Origin: Bryoerythrophyllum caledonicum
Taxonomy: Eukaryota; Streptophyta; Bryopsida; Pottiales; Pottiaceae
Assembly (NCBI GenBank): GCA_963971425.1
Contig: OZ020523.1
Location: forward strand, 13,946,867 to 14,010,866
Reading direction: 5' to 3'
DNA length: 64,000 bases
Made by a program: the position numbers and the translations under genes. Below the pieces are notes generated by a model. That model was not told where the DNA came from, searched no databases, and worked only from the letters and a program-made list of their open reading frames with translations. Shown here one piece after another: positions 34,717-46,637 of this stretch. Each line of letters starts with the position of its first letter. Position 1 is the stretch's first letter.

Positions 34717-34930
34717 TAGCAATTGGCGCTTGCTTTGCAACGCATTAGACCAACCATTTTAATGTAGTTTTTATATTACAAACTATATTTTTTTAAAAAG
34801 GTAACAAGATTCACTACAAGATTGACTGGGAAAATAACTACGCGGTTGACTCCAACGTTTCTGTAGTTCAGTGCACGGTTCACTCCGTGGTTGATTGTTG
34901 CGTGGTTCACTACATAGATTATGATTTTAC
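34717..34930. repeat. Inverted copy of the repeat at 37.7-37.9 kb
   Basis: Starting TAGCAATTGGCGCTTGCTTT, it contains CATTAGACCAACCATTTTAA, TGTAGTTTTTATATTAC and then short near-repeats built on GTTCACTNC/GGTTGACT. The same sequence runs in the opposite direction at about 37,675-37,885, and its outer 70 bp recurs inverted at about 38,450-38,522. Confidence 0.6.
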
Positions 34931-37318
34931 TAGTATAATAATAGAGATAGATATATGTCTTTATAATCAATGACAAATATATAAAGTAAACAACGTATGT
35001 CTAGAGTAAATAACATGTCACAAATTTATCCACAAGTTTATCAAGTCATTGTATCCATGGGGAATATTATACACTAGGGATATCATACACATAGGATATT
35101 GTATACGGAAATATGGATATTATGTCATGGGGACTTACAGTTGACAGGTATTGCGGATCAAAGTATTGCCGGAAAAAAGAATGGATTCGGGCGTAACGAG
35201 TATACAACAGATACATTTGAATTTTCAATGGGGACTAGCCTTGTCCAATTAGGGAGGAGGGGATTTCACTTGTAATAATAGATATTATCACTTTTTATGC
35301 CAAAATATCAAATTTTTACAACTTTTTAAACCAAATGAACTACATTGGTTTTTTGTCTTTAATTTATCAAAATATTTTTTCTGAAAATAATATGTGTAGA
35401 GGTAATTACCTCAATTTATTTTAAAATGAAAGTGTAATGGTTGACGTTTTGAAAAAACACAAGAAATATTGTAAGCAAGTTGGGGTGATCTTTGAGCATT
35501 TTAGTGATCTTCAAAGGTCTCAAGAATTGTGGAAAACATCATAATTTTAGAAAGCATTATAAGTTTCTTCTTAATTTAAGTGTTAATTATATAACATTGC
35601 AAGTTTATATTTTTATTCTTCATTTGATACTTCCTACTATACTTGACTATGTTGTGGAGTATTCAATGCCATTACAAAAATTTCCCTTGTATTTGAAGCA
35701 CAAATGGATATAGATGTATAGAAAATACTTAACAAGGTTATTTATAGTATATATATATATATATACATATACATATCTTGACAATCCATGTTATTATGCA
35801 AAGGAAACAGTAACATCAATCTAGTAGAAAAATGTAGATTCAATGCCATTAGAATAACATATCTCAGTATTTGATTTCAAATTTGAACAAATTGTTTTCA
35901 AATATGTCTAGTTTTTTTTTCATTCAAGACATTTCTTCATTTAAAATTGATATGATTAATAAACTCATTACCAAAATCAAATAGAAGTTACATCTTTTAG
36001 AAAAATTAAAGTATTTTAAAGTTGCCAACCTCATTATTTTTCTATGTTTACCATTTTACATTGTCCTCTAAGCTTATTGAAGGCATCACTATGTAAAAAT
36101 GATATTTTAAATTCTAATTGCCTATATCTTTGATTGTATATACCTAGAGTTATTAAGGCCAATTTTTAAAATAAGAATGAGAAAAAAAACTAGTGACAAT
36201 ATTGATTTTTCACCTTATTTTACAAACACCACCAATAAATTTTACTCACTTTGTTTGTAAAGTGCTTTAAAGATAAAATTTGACCTTTTTCTCATTTTGA
36301 ATGGTTAAAATTTGCTCTTAAGATATATATATTTTTTAATAATCGCTTTGTAAGCAAATTTTGCATGACTTTACAAATAAGTCAATTAACTATACAAAGG
36401 TAGAGGACGCTTTTCCTAATAATTTATGCCATGCAACATATTTGTGATAATGATCTTCACAATTTTTTTTAAGAAAAACATATTTCAAATCAAATATGTT
36501 TCTTAAATCAAATAATTTCACTTTTTTCCATTAATTTAATAGTTTTTAATAATACACATAATTATAGTAACAAAATTAAAAGCAAAGATATCTTATCAAG
36601 ACCTCGGATGACTCCATAAATAACTCTGCTATTTCCATGTAATAAAAGAAAAACTCCCATTGACAGATGAAACAAACAAACACTACACTCTCATCCCTTA
36701 GATAAGTCATACCTTCTGCTCATTTATAACCTCTACAAACCTATAACCTCTGGTGACGTCAATAGAGGTCCTACTTAAGCCAAGCCTTCTACTAAGTTTC
36801 AACTAGAGTTTAACTATATGAGGTACTACTTAAGTAGGGTATACTTAACTATAACCTATACAATCAACTCCCTCTACAACAACCCCGTTTCTCTTACCAT
36901 CATTTCTCAAGTCCACCCTTCATATCCATTACAATAATAGATAGCTCCCTCTACAACAACATATGGGTTGTTCCAACATTTCAAGTGAGCTAACTGTAAG
37001 AGGAATGAGTGTACAATTAACTCTCTTTATACAAGCATCTAATATAACAACAATCTCTTTACATCAAGCACCTCAAAGTCAAAACCAATTTCTCTCTTCA
37101 TATCAACAATACTTGGTGTCATACTCATTTACCCCGCCTCCCATCCATTACACTCTACACCATGGTCGCTTTCGTACATAATTTAACTCAAAATGGGAAG
37201 TTGTCCAAAATTTTGAAAAATATAATTTTCCAAATATACCAATGGAATGTCAAGGTGCAACCCATATACTGCCTAGGTGATACCCTTACGCAATACCCAT
37301 TGTGTCCGAATCACCGCA
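34931..37318. other. AT-rich intergenic stretch
   Basis: No gene, RNA or element boundary that I can support. A TA microsatellite lies near 35,748-35,775, and duplicated CCCTCTACAACAAC phrases occur near 36,870 and 36,947. Confidence 0.4.
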
Positions 37319-37674
37319 TTAACCTCTACAGGACCAGAGTCTCCTTCGGGGGGATTTCAGATTTTGGGCAGGTTCCCACAGTTCGAAAAAAAAAATCCTT
37401 TTTTTTTGAAATTTTTATTCTAGATCGCCTCTGATACGAGCTTCGTGGAGGTATTTTTAATTATTTTTTTGGATTTACAGTTTGAAAGTTAGTACCACCT
37501 ATTCTCAAAAATGGGGACGCTGGGCAGCCTGGGCACCCCTGGGAACCAATGAAAGACATGTGTGAAAGAGGGGCAGTAAGTATGGGCACAAAGGGTGGAG
37601 GGAGGGTGGGGCAACCCAAATCAAGGGGAAGAATGGTGGAAGGGAAGATCCCACGAATTCCAAGAAAAGGGATA

Positions 37675-38522
37675 AATCATACTACTAAAATCATAATCCG
37701 CGCAGTGAACCACGCAAGAATCAATTGCGCTGTCAACCGTGCAGTGAACTGTAGGAACGGTGCAGTCAATCGCGTAATTTATTGGGCAGCCAAGCGTGCA
37801 GTGAATCATGTTACCTTTTTTTAAATATAGTTTGTAGTATAAAAACTACATTGAAATGGTTGGACTAATGCATTGTAAAGCATTAGCTTGAGTTTTTGGG
37901 GTGTGACAAATTTGCATTTGTGTGTTGCAATTTGTGCTCTTGATTACAAATTTGATGTTCAAAATATTTTTTGAGTTAAGCACTAAAAGATTGAATTGTA
38001 AATTATGAGTTGTAAACTTGGAGTGAAAAAGTTGTGAGATTGGAGTTGTGATTTTGGAGGTTGGAATACAAAGTTGGAGTTGCAAAATTGCATATTTGAG
38101 TTGTGGAGATTGAAATTACAAGTTTTGAGGTGAGATTCCAAGTTTTAAGATTGTAATTGCAAATTGAGTTTGTGGGTGTGTGAATTAGAGATTGTAATCG
38201 CAAGTTGAGTTTGTGGGTGTGTCAAAAATGGATTTGTGTGCTGCAATTTGTGCTTATCCAAAATAAATTTGAAACTCTTGATTACAAATTTGACTTTCAT
38301 AACATTTTTGAAATTCCATGTTAAAATGCAAAAAATCTAAAACCTAATTAATTTTTTTCTATTCTATTCTGCTACATTATTAAAATTCATGCATAGGTTT
38401 CAAAGACATATTTATATTTTATATAGATTGTTGTTACCTTTCTTTTTTTATATTTTGTGATATGAAAACTACATTAGAATGGATGAACCAATGCGTTGCA
38501 AAGCAAGCCCCAACTGCTAGTA
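37675..38522. repeat. Repeat inside TTAA copy 7, related to 34.7 kb
   Basis: The first 210 bp are inverted relative to 34,717-34,930. The right end (AAAGCAAGCCCCAACTGCTAGTA, in part) matches the start of that sequence. Internally, phrases such as GAGTTTGTGGGTGTGT are duplicated near 38,167 and 38,206. No protein is encoded. Confidence 0.45.
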
Positions 38523-38539
38523 GAAAATTTTAAAAATAG

Positions 38540-38760
38540 CATAAAGTGCATTGCGGCGGGCCCAGCAGCTCATGGCAAGTGGCGCATGGTAGGAGCTATG
38601 GCGGGGCCCGGGTAATGAAAGAAATGGCATGTTGAAAAAAAAAAAACGCGGCCTTGCAGTGGCGGGCCACCCCCGAGGAGCTACGCGGGTCCCGCACAGG
38701 GGAGTGAATGACGTGGCCCTTCATTTCTTGAAGAGTCCCCATTTTGAAGCCCTGCCCTCA
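38540..38760. other. GC-rich island in an AT-rich setting
   Basis: Blocks GGCGGGCCCAGCAGCTCATG and GGCGGGCCACCCCCGAGGAG stand out from their surroundings. No frame or ends were identified; it could be a fragment of a GC-rich MITE. Confidence 0.3.
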
Positions 38761-39466
38761 CCTATAGTATTTGAATAATTCAATAAATTCATTAAAATTA
38801 GAGATTTTATCCGTTTCAGAAAAAAATCTCTAAAATAAGTAAAAAATTAAATCCCACATTTCAACCGTATGGATTTTCAAATTTGTAAATTTGTAGGCAG
38901 CAAATAATTTCTCACTTCATTTGTAGTCATCTGCATTGTTTTGTACCCCCTTTCACTAAAGTATTTATTTGAGCATGATGTACCCCTCAAAATGACCTCA
39001 AATTTTGCACACACTTAGCTAACATCATATTCTTTGCATTGGTAATGGTCTCCAACACAATGTAGTTTAAATAATAGAAAATATGCTTAGTCAAAGTGAG
39101 CTGACTTTGCTGGGCAAGAGGGAAAAAAAACTATATCTTGCACTTCAAACACTATAATCTTCACATCCGTACGGTGGATTGCAACCATAATTTTGTAGGA
39201 TTGTTATATATGAGTCTATTTTTAGATCTTACGGTTAAAAGTTGAGAATTCTTCTCAAAAATGTGATTATTGCAGCCATGTTTGACAATGGCAGTTTTGG
39301 ACTAGTTTTGGACAGAAATTGTCAAGGAACTTTAGGGGTTAAAGAAAAATAACTCTTTTGACACAGAGGTGCCAAAAGTGACCACTAGGTACAATAATTG
39401 CCGCTCAATATAGCAATCTCTGTATATAGCAAACAAAACCAAGGTTATCAAATACATGTATTCAGA

Positions 39467-39572
39467 ATATTGCACTAGTACACCATGTATTCCAACTCTT
39501 GTCAACGCATTGAATGCGCATATTGCACTAGTACACCATGTATTCCAACTCTTGTCAACGCATTGAATGCGC
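39467..39572. repeat. Two tandem copies of a 53-bp unit
   Basis: A unit containing TGCACTAGTACACCATGTAT and GTCAACGCATTGAATGCG is repeated once with a 53-bp period, essentially identical. Confidence 0.9.
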
Positions 39573-40357
39573 CGCAGTCGTCAGCATGCGCTTTCCGCCT
39601 GGCTACCATTGTTTGTTCGTCGTGATCCTCCTCAGCCCCCTCGATTTGTACTTAATCATGTTCTTAATCGTCATTTGTACTTAATCATGTACTCAGGCGT
39701 ACATCAACGACAACTGAATACACGTATTTGTATTTGGAATACAAATACACGTATTCCGTATTTGATAACCTCGGGGGCAGAACCAACGAAAGGAGGCGAC
39801 TACTCAAATAAAGGGAAGGAAGTTGGACCGAAAGGTGCACGGTCTTACCAACCAACCAACCAATCAACCAACCCGACGACCGCCTTCCCCCTAAACCCGC
39901 GCACCGCGCCTCCATCTCTTCCTCGTCCCCGCTTCTCCGCCATAGCCAGATCTACCTCTCTCGACCTGCACATCTTCAACCTCGCAGGTACGCAACGCAG
40001 CTCTGGCCTCCAGATCCTGCCTCTAAGTGTTCAGATTCAAGTGTGCAGTTCGAAACTCACACAAATGTCCAGATCCAACTTCTAGGTGTGCAGATCTGAG
40101 CACTTGGTAGCATCCCACTCTCCGCTGCCATTCACTCTGATGATTCATCTGCTAGCATGTTACTTCTCACTCTGACAGGAATGCACAGCCATGCACATCT
40201 GGGTTTTCTAGATGGGTAGGGTTTGTGTGGAGATCCGGGATTAGGGTTTGAAGTTGATGGAGTTGACGTGGTTGTTTGGCAGGAGGAGGGTTATGGTGCG
40301 TGAGTAGAGGAGGGTTTTTTTTTTGTTGCTGCCGCGTCTTCGAGATTTTCACCAGCC
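39573..40357 (+). promoter_or_regulatory. 5' flank and leader of the TM9SF gene
   Basis: This gene-free, GC-rising stretch contains an AACC/AATC repeat (39,847-39,872) and a CT-rich segment to about 39,965. The TM9SF start codon follows at 40,358 in the context AGCCATGG. A 172-codon frame here (39,567-40,085) has no recognisable features and is probably leader sequence. Confidence 0.4.
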
Positions 40358-43125
40358 ATGGCGCTCTCAGCCATGGCGATCTGCGTCCTGGCGCTGCTCT
40401 TGCTGTCGTCTCCTGCTGCCGCGTTCTACCTGCCTGGCGTTGCGCCCATGGACTTCGAAGAGGTTTGAGTTTCGGAGTTTTTCTAGGGTTTTGGAGTGTG
40501 TGATTTTGGGGATGTGTTGGGTGATGTGTTGTTTTTTCTGCAGAATGATGTTGTTACGGTGAAGGTGAACAAGCTGACGTCGATCAAGACGCAGCTGCCG
40601 TACGAGTACTACTCGTTGGACTACTGCATGCCGCAGAAGGTTGAGAACATGGCTGAGAATCTGGGAGAGGTTCTCAGGGGCGACCGCATCGAGAATTCGC
40701 CTTATGAGGTTCGTATGGCGGCATTTTGATCTTGTTGTTTGAGAATTAGAGCAGCTGAAGTTTGAATGAGTTCTGATGCCGGTTATTTTTTTTTACGAGT
40801 GGTGACAGTTCGAAATGAAGAACGACCAGCTGTGCAAGATCGTATGTCGGAAGGATAAGTTCTCTGAAGAATCTCTGAAGAACTTCAAGGAGAAAATCGA
40901 TGGCGACTATCGTGTGAACATGTGAGTGTGTTACCAGAAGTCGCATTTTTTCTTTGTTATTTTAGTTAAATGGTTTTTTGACAGTTGATATCAACGTCTT
41001 CTGGCAGGATTTTGGACAATTTACCAGTTGCTGAAGTCAGGGCGAGGCATGATAATGAAAAGGTTGTCAAGTACTACGATCGCGGTTTCGCTGTTGGGTT
41101 CAAGCAGACTGTTCAGGTGTGTTCTCTGCTTTTTTTCTTTGTTAGATTGCGAAGACGCTTGCGCTTCTTTTTGTTTGTGGTGTGAACTGTTGTTCTCACC
41201 AATGCTTTTCTCCTTCCACAGGGTCTCAAAGAGCCGAAGTACTACATCAACAACCACATCTCGTTCAATGTGCTCTATCACAATGTGACTGAATCAGTTT
41301 CGCGAATTGTAGGCTTTGAAGTTAAACCACACAGGTTTGCATCCATCGTTAATAAGATGTCTGGAATCCTATCTCAAAGTGTCCGTGTCTTTCTCCTTGG
41401 TTCAGCACCACTGCTTTTCGATTATATTCTAGGAAGCAGCAAATTTTGAGACAATCTGCGAACTGAAACTTGTATAAAACTCTCGTGTTTGCCAGCTAGT
41501 CTTGCTAAATATCCTGTTGTCGGTAAACTCATGACTTAGAAGCATCTCACACTGACTGATTCATTTTCGCAGCGTGAAGCACACTTATGACCGTTGGGAG
41601 AACCAGAAGACGAGACTGAGCACCTGCAATCCCAACACCAGAACCTACGTCTCACCCAGCCAACCTCCTCAGGAATTGGCCGCAGATCTGGAAGTCGTTT
41701 TCACCTACGGCATCTCATTCCAGGTAAAAAAACTCTCTTCCTCAACTTCACATGCTAAATCGTCCGATTTCAGCCAATATCGCCTTCTCAAATGTCACAT
41801 TTGGTAGTAGAAAGAAATGGTTCAATGTAAGTAGGAATGTTTGTGACCCTGTTCAGTATCACGATTCTGAGGATGTTCTTTGGAATTAAGGTTCTGTGAT
41901 GTTGTAGAAGGTGACCTCAAAAGGGATTAGAGTGCATGATCCTCTGACTATGATGCTCTGGTTTCTGCAGAGAAGCGACATCAAGTGGGCATCGCGTTGG
42001 GACACTTACCTTCTGATGGCAGACGACCAGATCCACTGGTTCTCCATTGTAAACTCCCTCATGATCGTGCTCTTCCTGTCTGGCATGGTGGCCATGATCA
42101 TGATGCGCACGCTGCATCGCGACATCTCCAAGTACAACCAGCTGGACGCGGAGGATCTGCAGGAGGAGACGGGGTGGAAGCTGGTGCATGGCGACGTGTT
42201 CCGGCCGCCAACCCATGCGGGCCTGCTCTGCGTGTACATCGGCACGGGCGTGCAGTTCTTCGGCATGGCTGTGGTGACCATGATCTTTGCGCTCTTCGGC
42301 TTCCTCTCACCTGCAAATCGTGGTGGTTTGATGACCGCCATGCTGCTGCTGTGGGTGTTCATGGGGCTGTTTGCCGGGTATGCGTCCTCGCGCCTGTACA
42401 AGACGTTCAAGGGCACGGACTGGAAGTCGAACACAATGCGGACGGCGCTCTTCTTCCCGGGCAGCGTGTTTGTGGTCTTCTTCATCCTGAACGCGCTCAT
42501 CTGGGGGCAGAAGTCCTCCGGCGCCATCCCGTTCGGCACCATGTTCGTGCTCATGTTCCTGTGGTTCGGCATCTCCGTGCCGCTTGTGTTTGTGGGCAGC
42601 TACTTCGGCTTCAAGCGGCCCGTGGTGGACGACCCGGTGCGCACCAACAAGATCCCGCGCCAGATCCCTGAGCAGGCGTGGTACATGCGTCCCGTGTTCT
42701 CCATCCTCATCGGTGGCATCCTCCCGTTTGGAGCCGTCTTCATCGAGCTCTTCTTCATCCTCACGTCCATCTGGCAGAACCAGTTCTACTACATCTTCGG
42801 CTTCCTCTTCATTGTGTTCCTCATCCTGCTCATCACGTGCGCCGAGATCACCATCGTGCTCTGCTACTTCCAGCTCTGCAGCGAGGACTACCACTGGTGG
42901 TGGCGCGCCTTCCTCACCTCCGGCTCCTCCGCCATCTACCTCTTCCTCTACGCCGCCTTCTACTTCTTCACCAAACTCGACATCACCAAGGTCGTCTCCG
43001 GCGTGCTCTACTTCGGCTACATGGTCATCATCTCCTACTCTTTCTTCGTCCTCACCGGCACCATGGGCTTTTGTGCGTGCTACTGGTTTGTGCGCGTCAT
43101 CTACGGATCCGTCAAGATCGACTGA
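40358..43125 (+). CDS. Transmembrane 9 superfamily (TM9SF/EMP70, nonaspanin) protein
   Basis: Endomembrane (Golgi/endosome) nonaspanin of 636 aa, normal for the family. Seven exons: 40,358-40,462; 40,544-40,708; 40,809-40,921; 41,008-41,116; 41,222-41,334; 41,573-41,723; 41,971-43,125. All introns are GT..AG and all joins keep frame. The start gives a signal peptide ([20 protein letters not shown], cleavage near residue 22) followed by [11 protein letters not shown], the conserved mature start of the family. A luminal domain includes YYSLDYC. The last, GC-rich exon carries nine hydrophobic spans. The tail ends GSVKID, the KxD-type COPI-binding Golgi-retention signal known for plant TM9SF proteins. 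A second Met at residue 6 is possible but less likely. Members act in membrane-protein sorting and adhesion; the exact role here is inference. Confidence 0.96.
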
Positions 43126-43616
43126 TGCCCCCCACAGCTTCCATGATCTCACCGACAACCCGAGGAAGATGAGTACAACTCACTCAAATAGGAGATCGGA
43201 GCGCCCACCTTTCTCCGGTAACCGCTTCCTCCATGACCCTGTTGTTCCTGTAGCGTAGAAAGCGTGGGGTTTAACGATAGCAACAAACTACTCTGCCTGT
43301 CTTGTCGTCCTCGCACCAAGGTCCTCACCATTCTGCTCTTGCTTTACTGACACAAGACTTTACATCTCCTATAATGTCATTGAATTTCAGACGGGTCTGT
43401 ACAGACTCTTGGTCTCTTCCTTGAACCGTGCATTCAGTTTTGGATTCATCTTCCTATCTGGATGATATTTTGGAGTCATCTTTTGTGTTACCGTGTTATT
43501 CATCTTATACTGAAAACCACGAGGATGGGAGGATGTTAATATTATATCTATGTTCAATTTTGCTTCCCATGTATATGGTAGCATCATCTACGGTGGAGCG
43601 ACCCATAACCGATACT
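43126..43616 (+). other. 3' flank of the TM9SF gene
   Basis: Probable 3' untranslated region and short spacer. No clear AATAAA signal was recognised and no other gene is visible. Confidence 0.4.
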
Positions 43617-43702
43617 TTAACCCCTAAATTTCTATGACAAATTCCCACAAAAACACTTCAAAACTGCTGATTCTCAGTTTTGACCATAGGATCTCAAGTA
43701 AG

Positions 43703-43972
43703 ACTTATAAACCCCTGAAGCCTGTGACGATTTTACACTTAAAACACTTCAAAATTGTTGATTCTAGTGCAAAATTTCACACTTAAAACACTTTGAGTGG
43801 TACTAACTTTCAAACCATGAATCCAAAAATAATAATGAAAATATCTCCATGAAGCTCTTATTAGCAACAATCTAGTGTAAGAGTTAAAAAATAAATATAA
43901 TAATCGAATTTTAGGAACCTGCCTAAAATCCAAAACGTACGTCTACATACACTTGGGCTCTTAGGGGTTAAG
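43703..43972. mobile_element. Short TTAA-type element nested in copy 8
   Basis: It reads from TTATAAACCCCTGAAGCC to GGGCTCTTAGGGGTTAA, about 270 bp. It interrupts the stretch that in other copies runs directly from AAGACTTATT to AAGTAACATACTCAC. An internally deleted derivative of the family is the simplest explanation. Confidence 0.55.
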
Positions 43973-44383
43973 TAACATACTCACAAAATTTCATACTCTT
44001 TGGCCACATGGATTAATAGATTATAGTGTTTGAAGTAGAGAAAATGGTTCATTTTCTTCCCTGCGTAGAGTGGATCAACATATTTTGACTCCACTTGGTG
44101 TCAAGCTTTTGTACTATACAAGGTCTAAATTTTAAACCATCACGTTAAGCATGCTATTAGTTCTATAAACATTAGTTCTGTAAACACTAGTTTTGAGAAG
44201 TAGAGAAGGGGTGTAGCATATTCAAACAATTGTGCAAGGAGTGGAAGTTGAAGAATTGTTAACTCACATTATATTATTTCTTTGTGAACTTAATATGTTT
44301 TAGATGAGAATCCAAACGGTCAATAAGAAGGTTTACACCACATCTTATAGTAGAATAAATCAAAAGTAAAATCATTAAGAAAT

Positions 44384-45112
44384 CTACACTAAAATTGGTA
44401 TTTAGTGTTACACTACATTTAATGTTACAACATCTCTTTACCACCCAACTCTAAATATATTTTTCTAGACATTTAGTGTTAAGGCTCATTAATTAACATC
44501 TACTTCCTAAGGTTTTAGTAACTACTCATTAATTAAATAATTAATTTATTAAGGTTTTCTTAACCTTAGGAAGTAGATTTAATAGTTAATATGTTAATTA
44601 ATTAACATTAAATATGTTAATTAATATGTTAATTAATTAACATATTAATTAACATATTAATTAACATATTAATTTACTATGTTAAGTAATTAATTAATAA
44701 TTAATTATGTAAACTAATTATGCGAATTTATTATTAATTTATTGATTAATTTATTGATTAATTAATTAATTAATTAATTAATAACTAATTATGTTAATTA
44801 ATTATTAATAATTGATTATGTTAACTAATTAGATTTAATGTGTTAATTAATTAACACATTAATTAAATAATTAATTTATTAAGGTTTTTCTAACCTTAGA
44901 AAGTAGATTTAACCTCTACTAAAATTGTTATTTCTCAATTTCTTACAAATTGTTTTGTCTTTAAAAACACTAAATGTAGAGGTAGTAAAACTCCAAAGTT
45001 ACAATTCTCTGCATTTAGTGTTAATGTTGACATTTAGTGTTGTAACATTATCACACATAGTGTTAAGGTTTGTAATTAGTGTCTCAAACACTAAATACCA
45101 ATTTTAGTGTAG
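44384..45112. mobile_element. Foldback MITE with perfect 25-bp terminal repeats, TA-flanked core
   Basis: The first 25 bases (CTACACTAAAATTGGTATTT..) are the exact reverse complement of the last 25 (45,088-45,112). If the core starts at CACTA (44,387), a TA lies on each side as a candidate target duplication. The interior (44,460-44,920) is extremely AT-rich, with many TTAATTAA palindromes and repeated AAGGTTTTCTTAACCTTAG blocks, so most of it could fold. It encodes no protein. A truncated relative lies at 838-1,030. Confidence 0.75.
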
Positions 45113-45527
45113 TTCTAATGTAGAAAAGAAGAATTTTTTGGTACCTTGCCCGACAATGTGTGACAATGTTTGAATTTTTTTGACTTGAATTAGCATGCTA
45201 TTTGTCACTTAAGAGAAGTAATATTTTTTGACATTATGGAAGGATATTACATTATTTACTGGTATAGAAAATCTCACATTCAATAGAGTGTCCCAACAAA
45301 AGTTTTTGGAGTTGCCCGATGTGCTTGGGCTCACCAAGTTTTGCTTAAAGATGGAATAACTTTTGCATTGAATGTCCGATTTAGGTAAAAATTGTATTGA
45401 CACAAAGCTTTTAGTAATACCCATCTACAACAAAAATCTAAAAAAATAAATTTCTAAATTGACATCATAGGAACATGCCCAAACCTCTAAGAGTCCCCGA
45501 GGGGACTCTTGGAAATTTAGGAGTTAA

Positions 45528-46352
45528 GCCAAATGGGTTCTGAAATGAAATTGTCAGTCAAAGGAAATGATGCAACAACAATTTCTTTTTAGAAATTGTA
45601 AAAGTGTGACACCTATAAGTAGCCTATAATGACAAGGTTGCTAGTATTGCTTGCCTCATAATTCTTGCACATGGCATACAGTGCCTAGCTATAGAACAAG
45701 TCTAAACTACCTCATGCTGTAGGAAATGCTTGAAATGTTTTCAGCTTTTGTATTTCATGAGGATGGTGTATGTTTCCTATGATACTCAAATTGTAATGGC
45801 AAAAATGTTCTATAAAATTAACAATTCTTTATAGCCTCTTTGATTCTTGCTCCTTTGACTCCCGCTGCTACTTCTATTTCCAAGTTTGATTTATTTTGGC
45901 GCAGTAGAAAAAACAACATAAGTTCCAGTGCACTCGGGTTTATCAAGACATGCTGTCATTGATGTGCTCAATGATACAACATGTACCTACTACACCTATA
46001 CTTTAATAAAAAGAACCAAAGTTCTTTTTCTTAATGATATGGGTAGAAGCAAGTCTATCACACAAATGATGATATTTTACAATGATGGTATATGATGAAG
46101 GTACAGTATATGTCATTCAATAGTTCCACACTGGAACATGTCATGTCAAAGAAACAATTCTTCTGTCATTCCTTCTGTCATTCTCACAACACTTCCAAAT
46201 TGATCAATTTTTTTTTTTTTAGTGCACTTTACAGATCTCACAAGATGTGTCATGTGTCGGTTGCCATAAATGTGTTACAACAACTAACAGATGTATCATG
46301 CAAATGACAAAGAAACTTCATCCATTCATTTCATTTCAAATCTAATGAGCTA
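45528..46352. other. Intergenic stretch
   Basis: No gene or repeat boundary that I can support. Confidence 0.35.
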
Positions 46353-46637
46353 CTCCAACCGGCCCAGGGCAAATTGACCCCTCGTTGGGAGTTACCCGAG
46401 GTGGGCCCTATCTTAATTGCATAGGGTCATTTTTCTAGCCCTCTTATTTTGGGGGGTCCATAGGCTTTTTTTGGATTTTTGGGACAAATTTGGGGCCTAT
46501 GGCTATCATGTACCCTAGAAGACCCTCCCTTGCTGTATGTAGGGTCCCATCCAAAATTAAAATAGGGGCTAGGTTTACCTTGTGGTCCCCTCGGGTAACT
46601 CCCAACGAGGGGTCAATTTGCCTTGGGCCTCCAACCG
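46353..46637. mobile_element. Mutator-like MITE with 9-bp target duplication
   Basis: The 267-bp element at 46,362-46,628 has 40-bp terminal inverted repeats that differ at one position (GCCCARGGCAAATTGACCCC.. at each end). The 9-mer CTCCAACCG flanks it directly at 46,353-46,361 and 46,629-46,637. Long terminal repeats starting with G and a 9-bp duplication are the MULE signature. There is no transposase. An older relative is at 33,911-34,168. Confidence 0.85.

Larger units (their letters stand above)
37319..39342 (-). mobile_element. TTAA-type repeat, copy 7, split by an insertion
   Basis: The left end TTAACCTCTACAGGACCAGA (37,319) through TTTGAAAGTTAGTACCACCT and the right part (from about 39,130, GTACGGTGGATTGCAACCAT to CTTTAGGGGTTAA at 39,342) match the two ends of the intact copy at 9,869-10,799. 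The roughly 1.5 kb between them is foreign, including the inverted-repeat sequence at 37,675-38,522 and a GC-rich block. Confidence 0.6.
43617..45527 (+). mobile_element. TTAA-type repeat, copy 8, with two nested insertions
   Basis: The left end TTAACCCCTAAATTTC and the reverse complement of the right end, TTAACTCCTAAATTTC, differ at one base. Within it lie a short family member (43,703-43,972) and the foldback element 44,384-45,112. Removing both leaves roughly the 0.9 kb of the intact copies. Confidence 0.7.

Noticed and set aside
42307-43258. Long frames on other strands/frames over the TM9SF last exon (283 and 224 codons)
   Set aside because: GC-rich shadow frames of a well-supported conserved coding exon.
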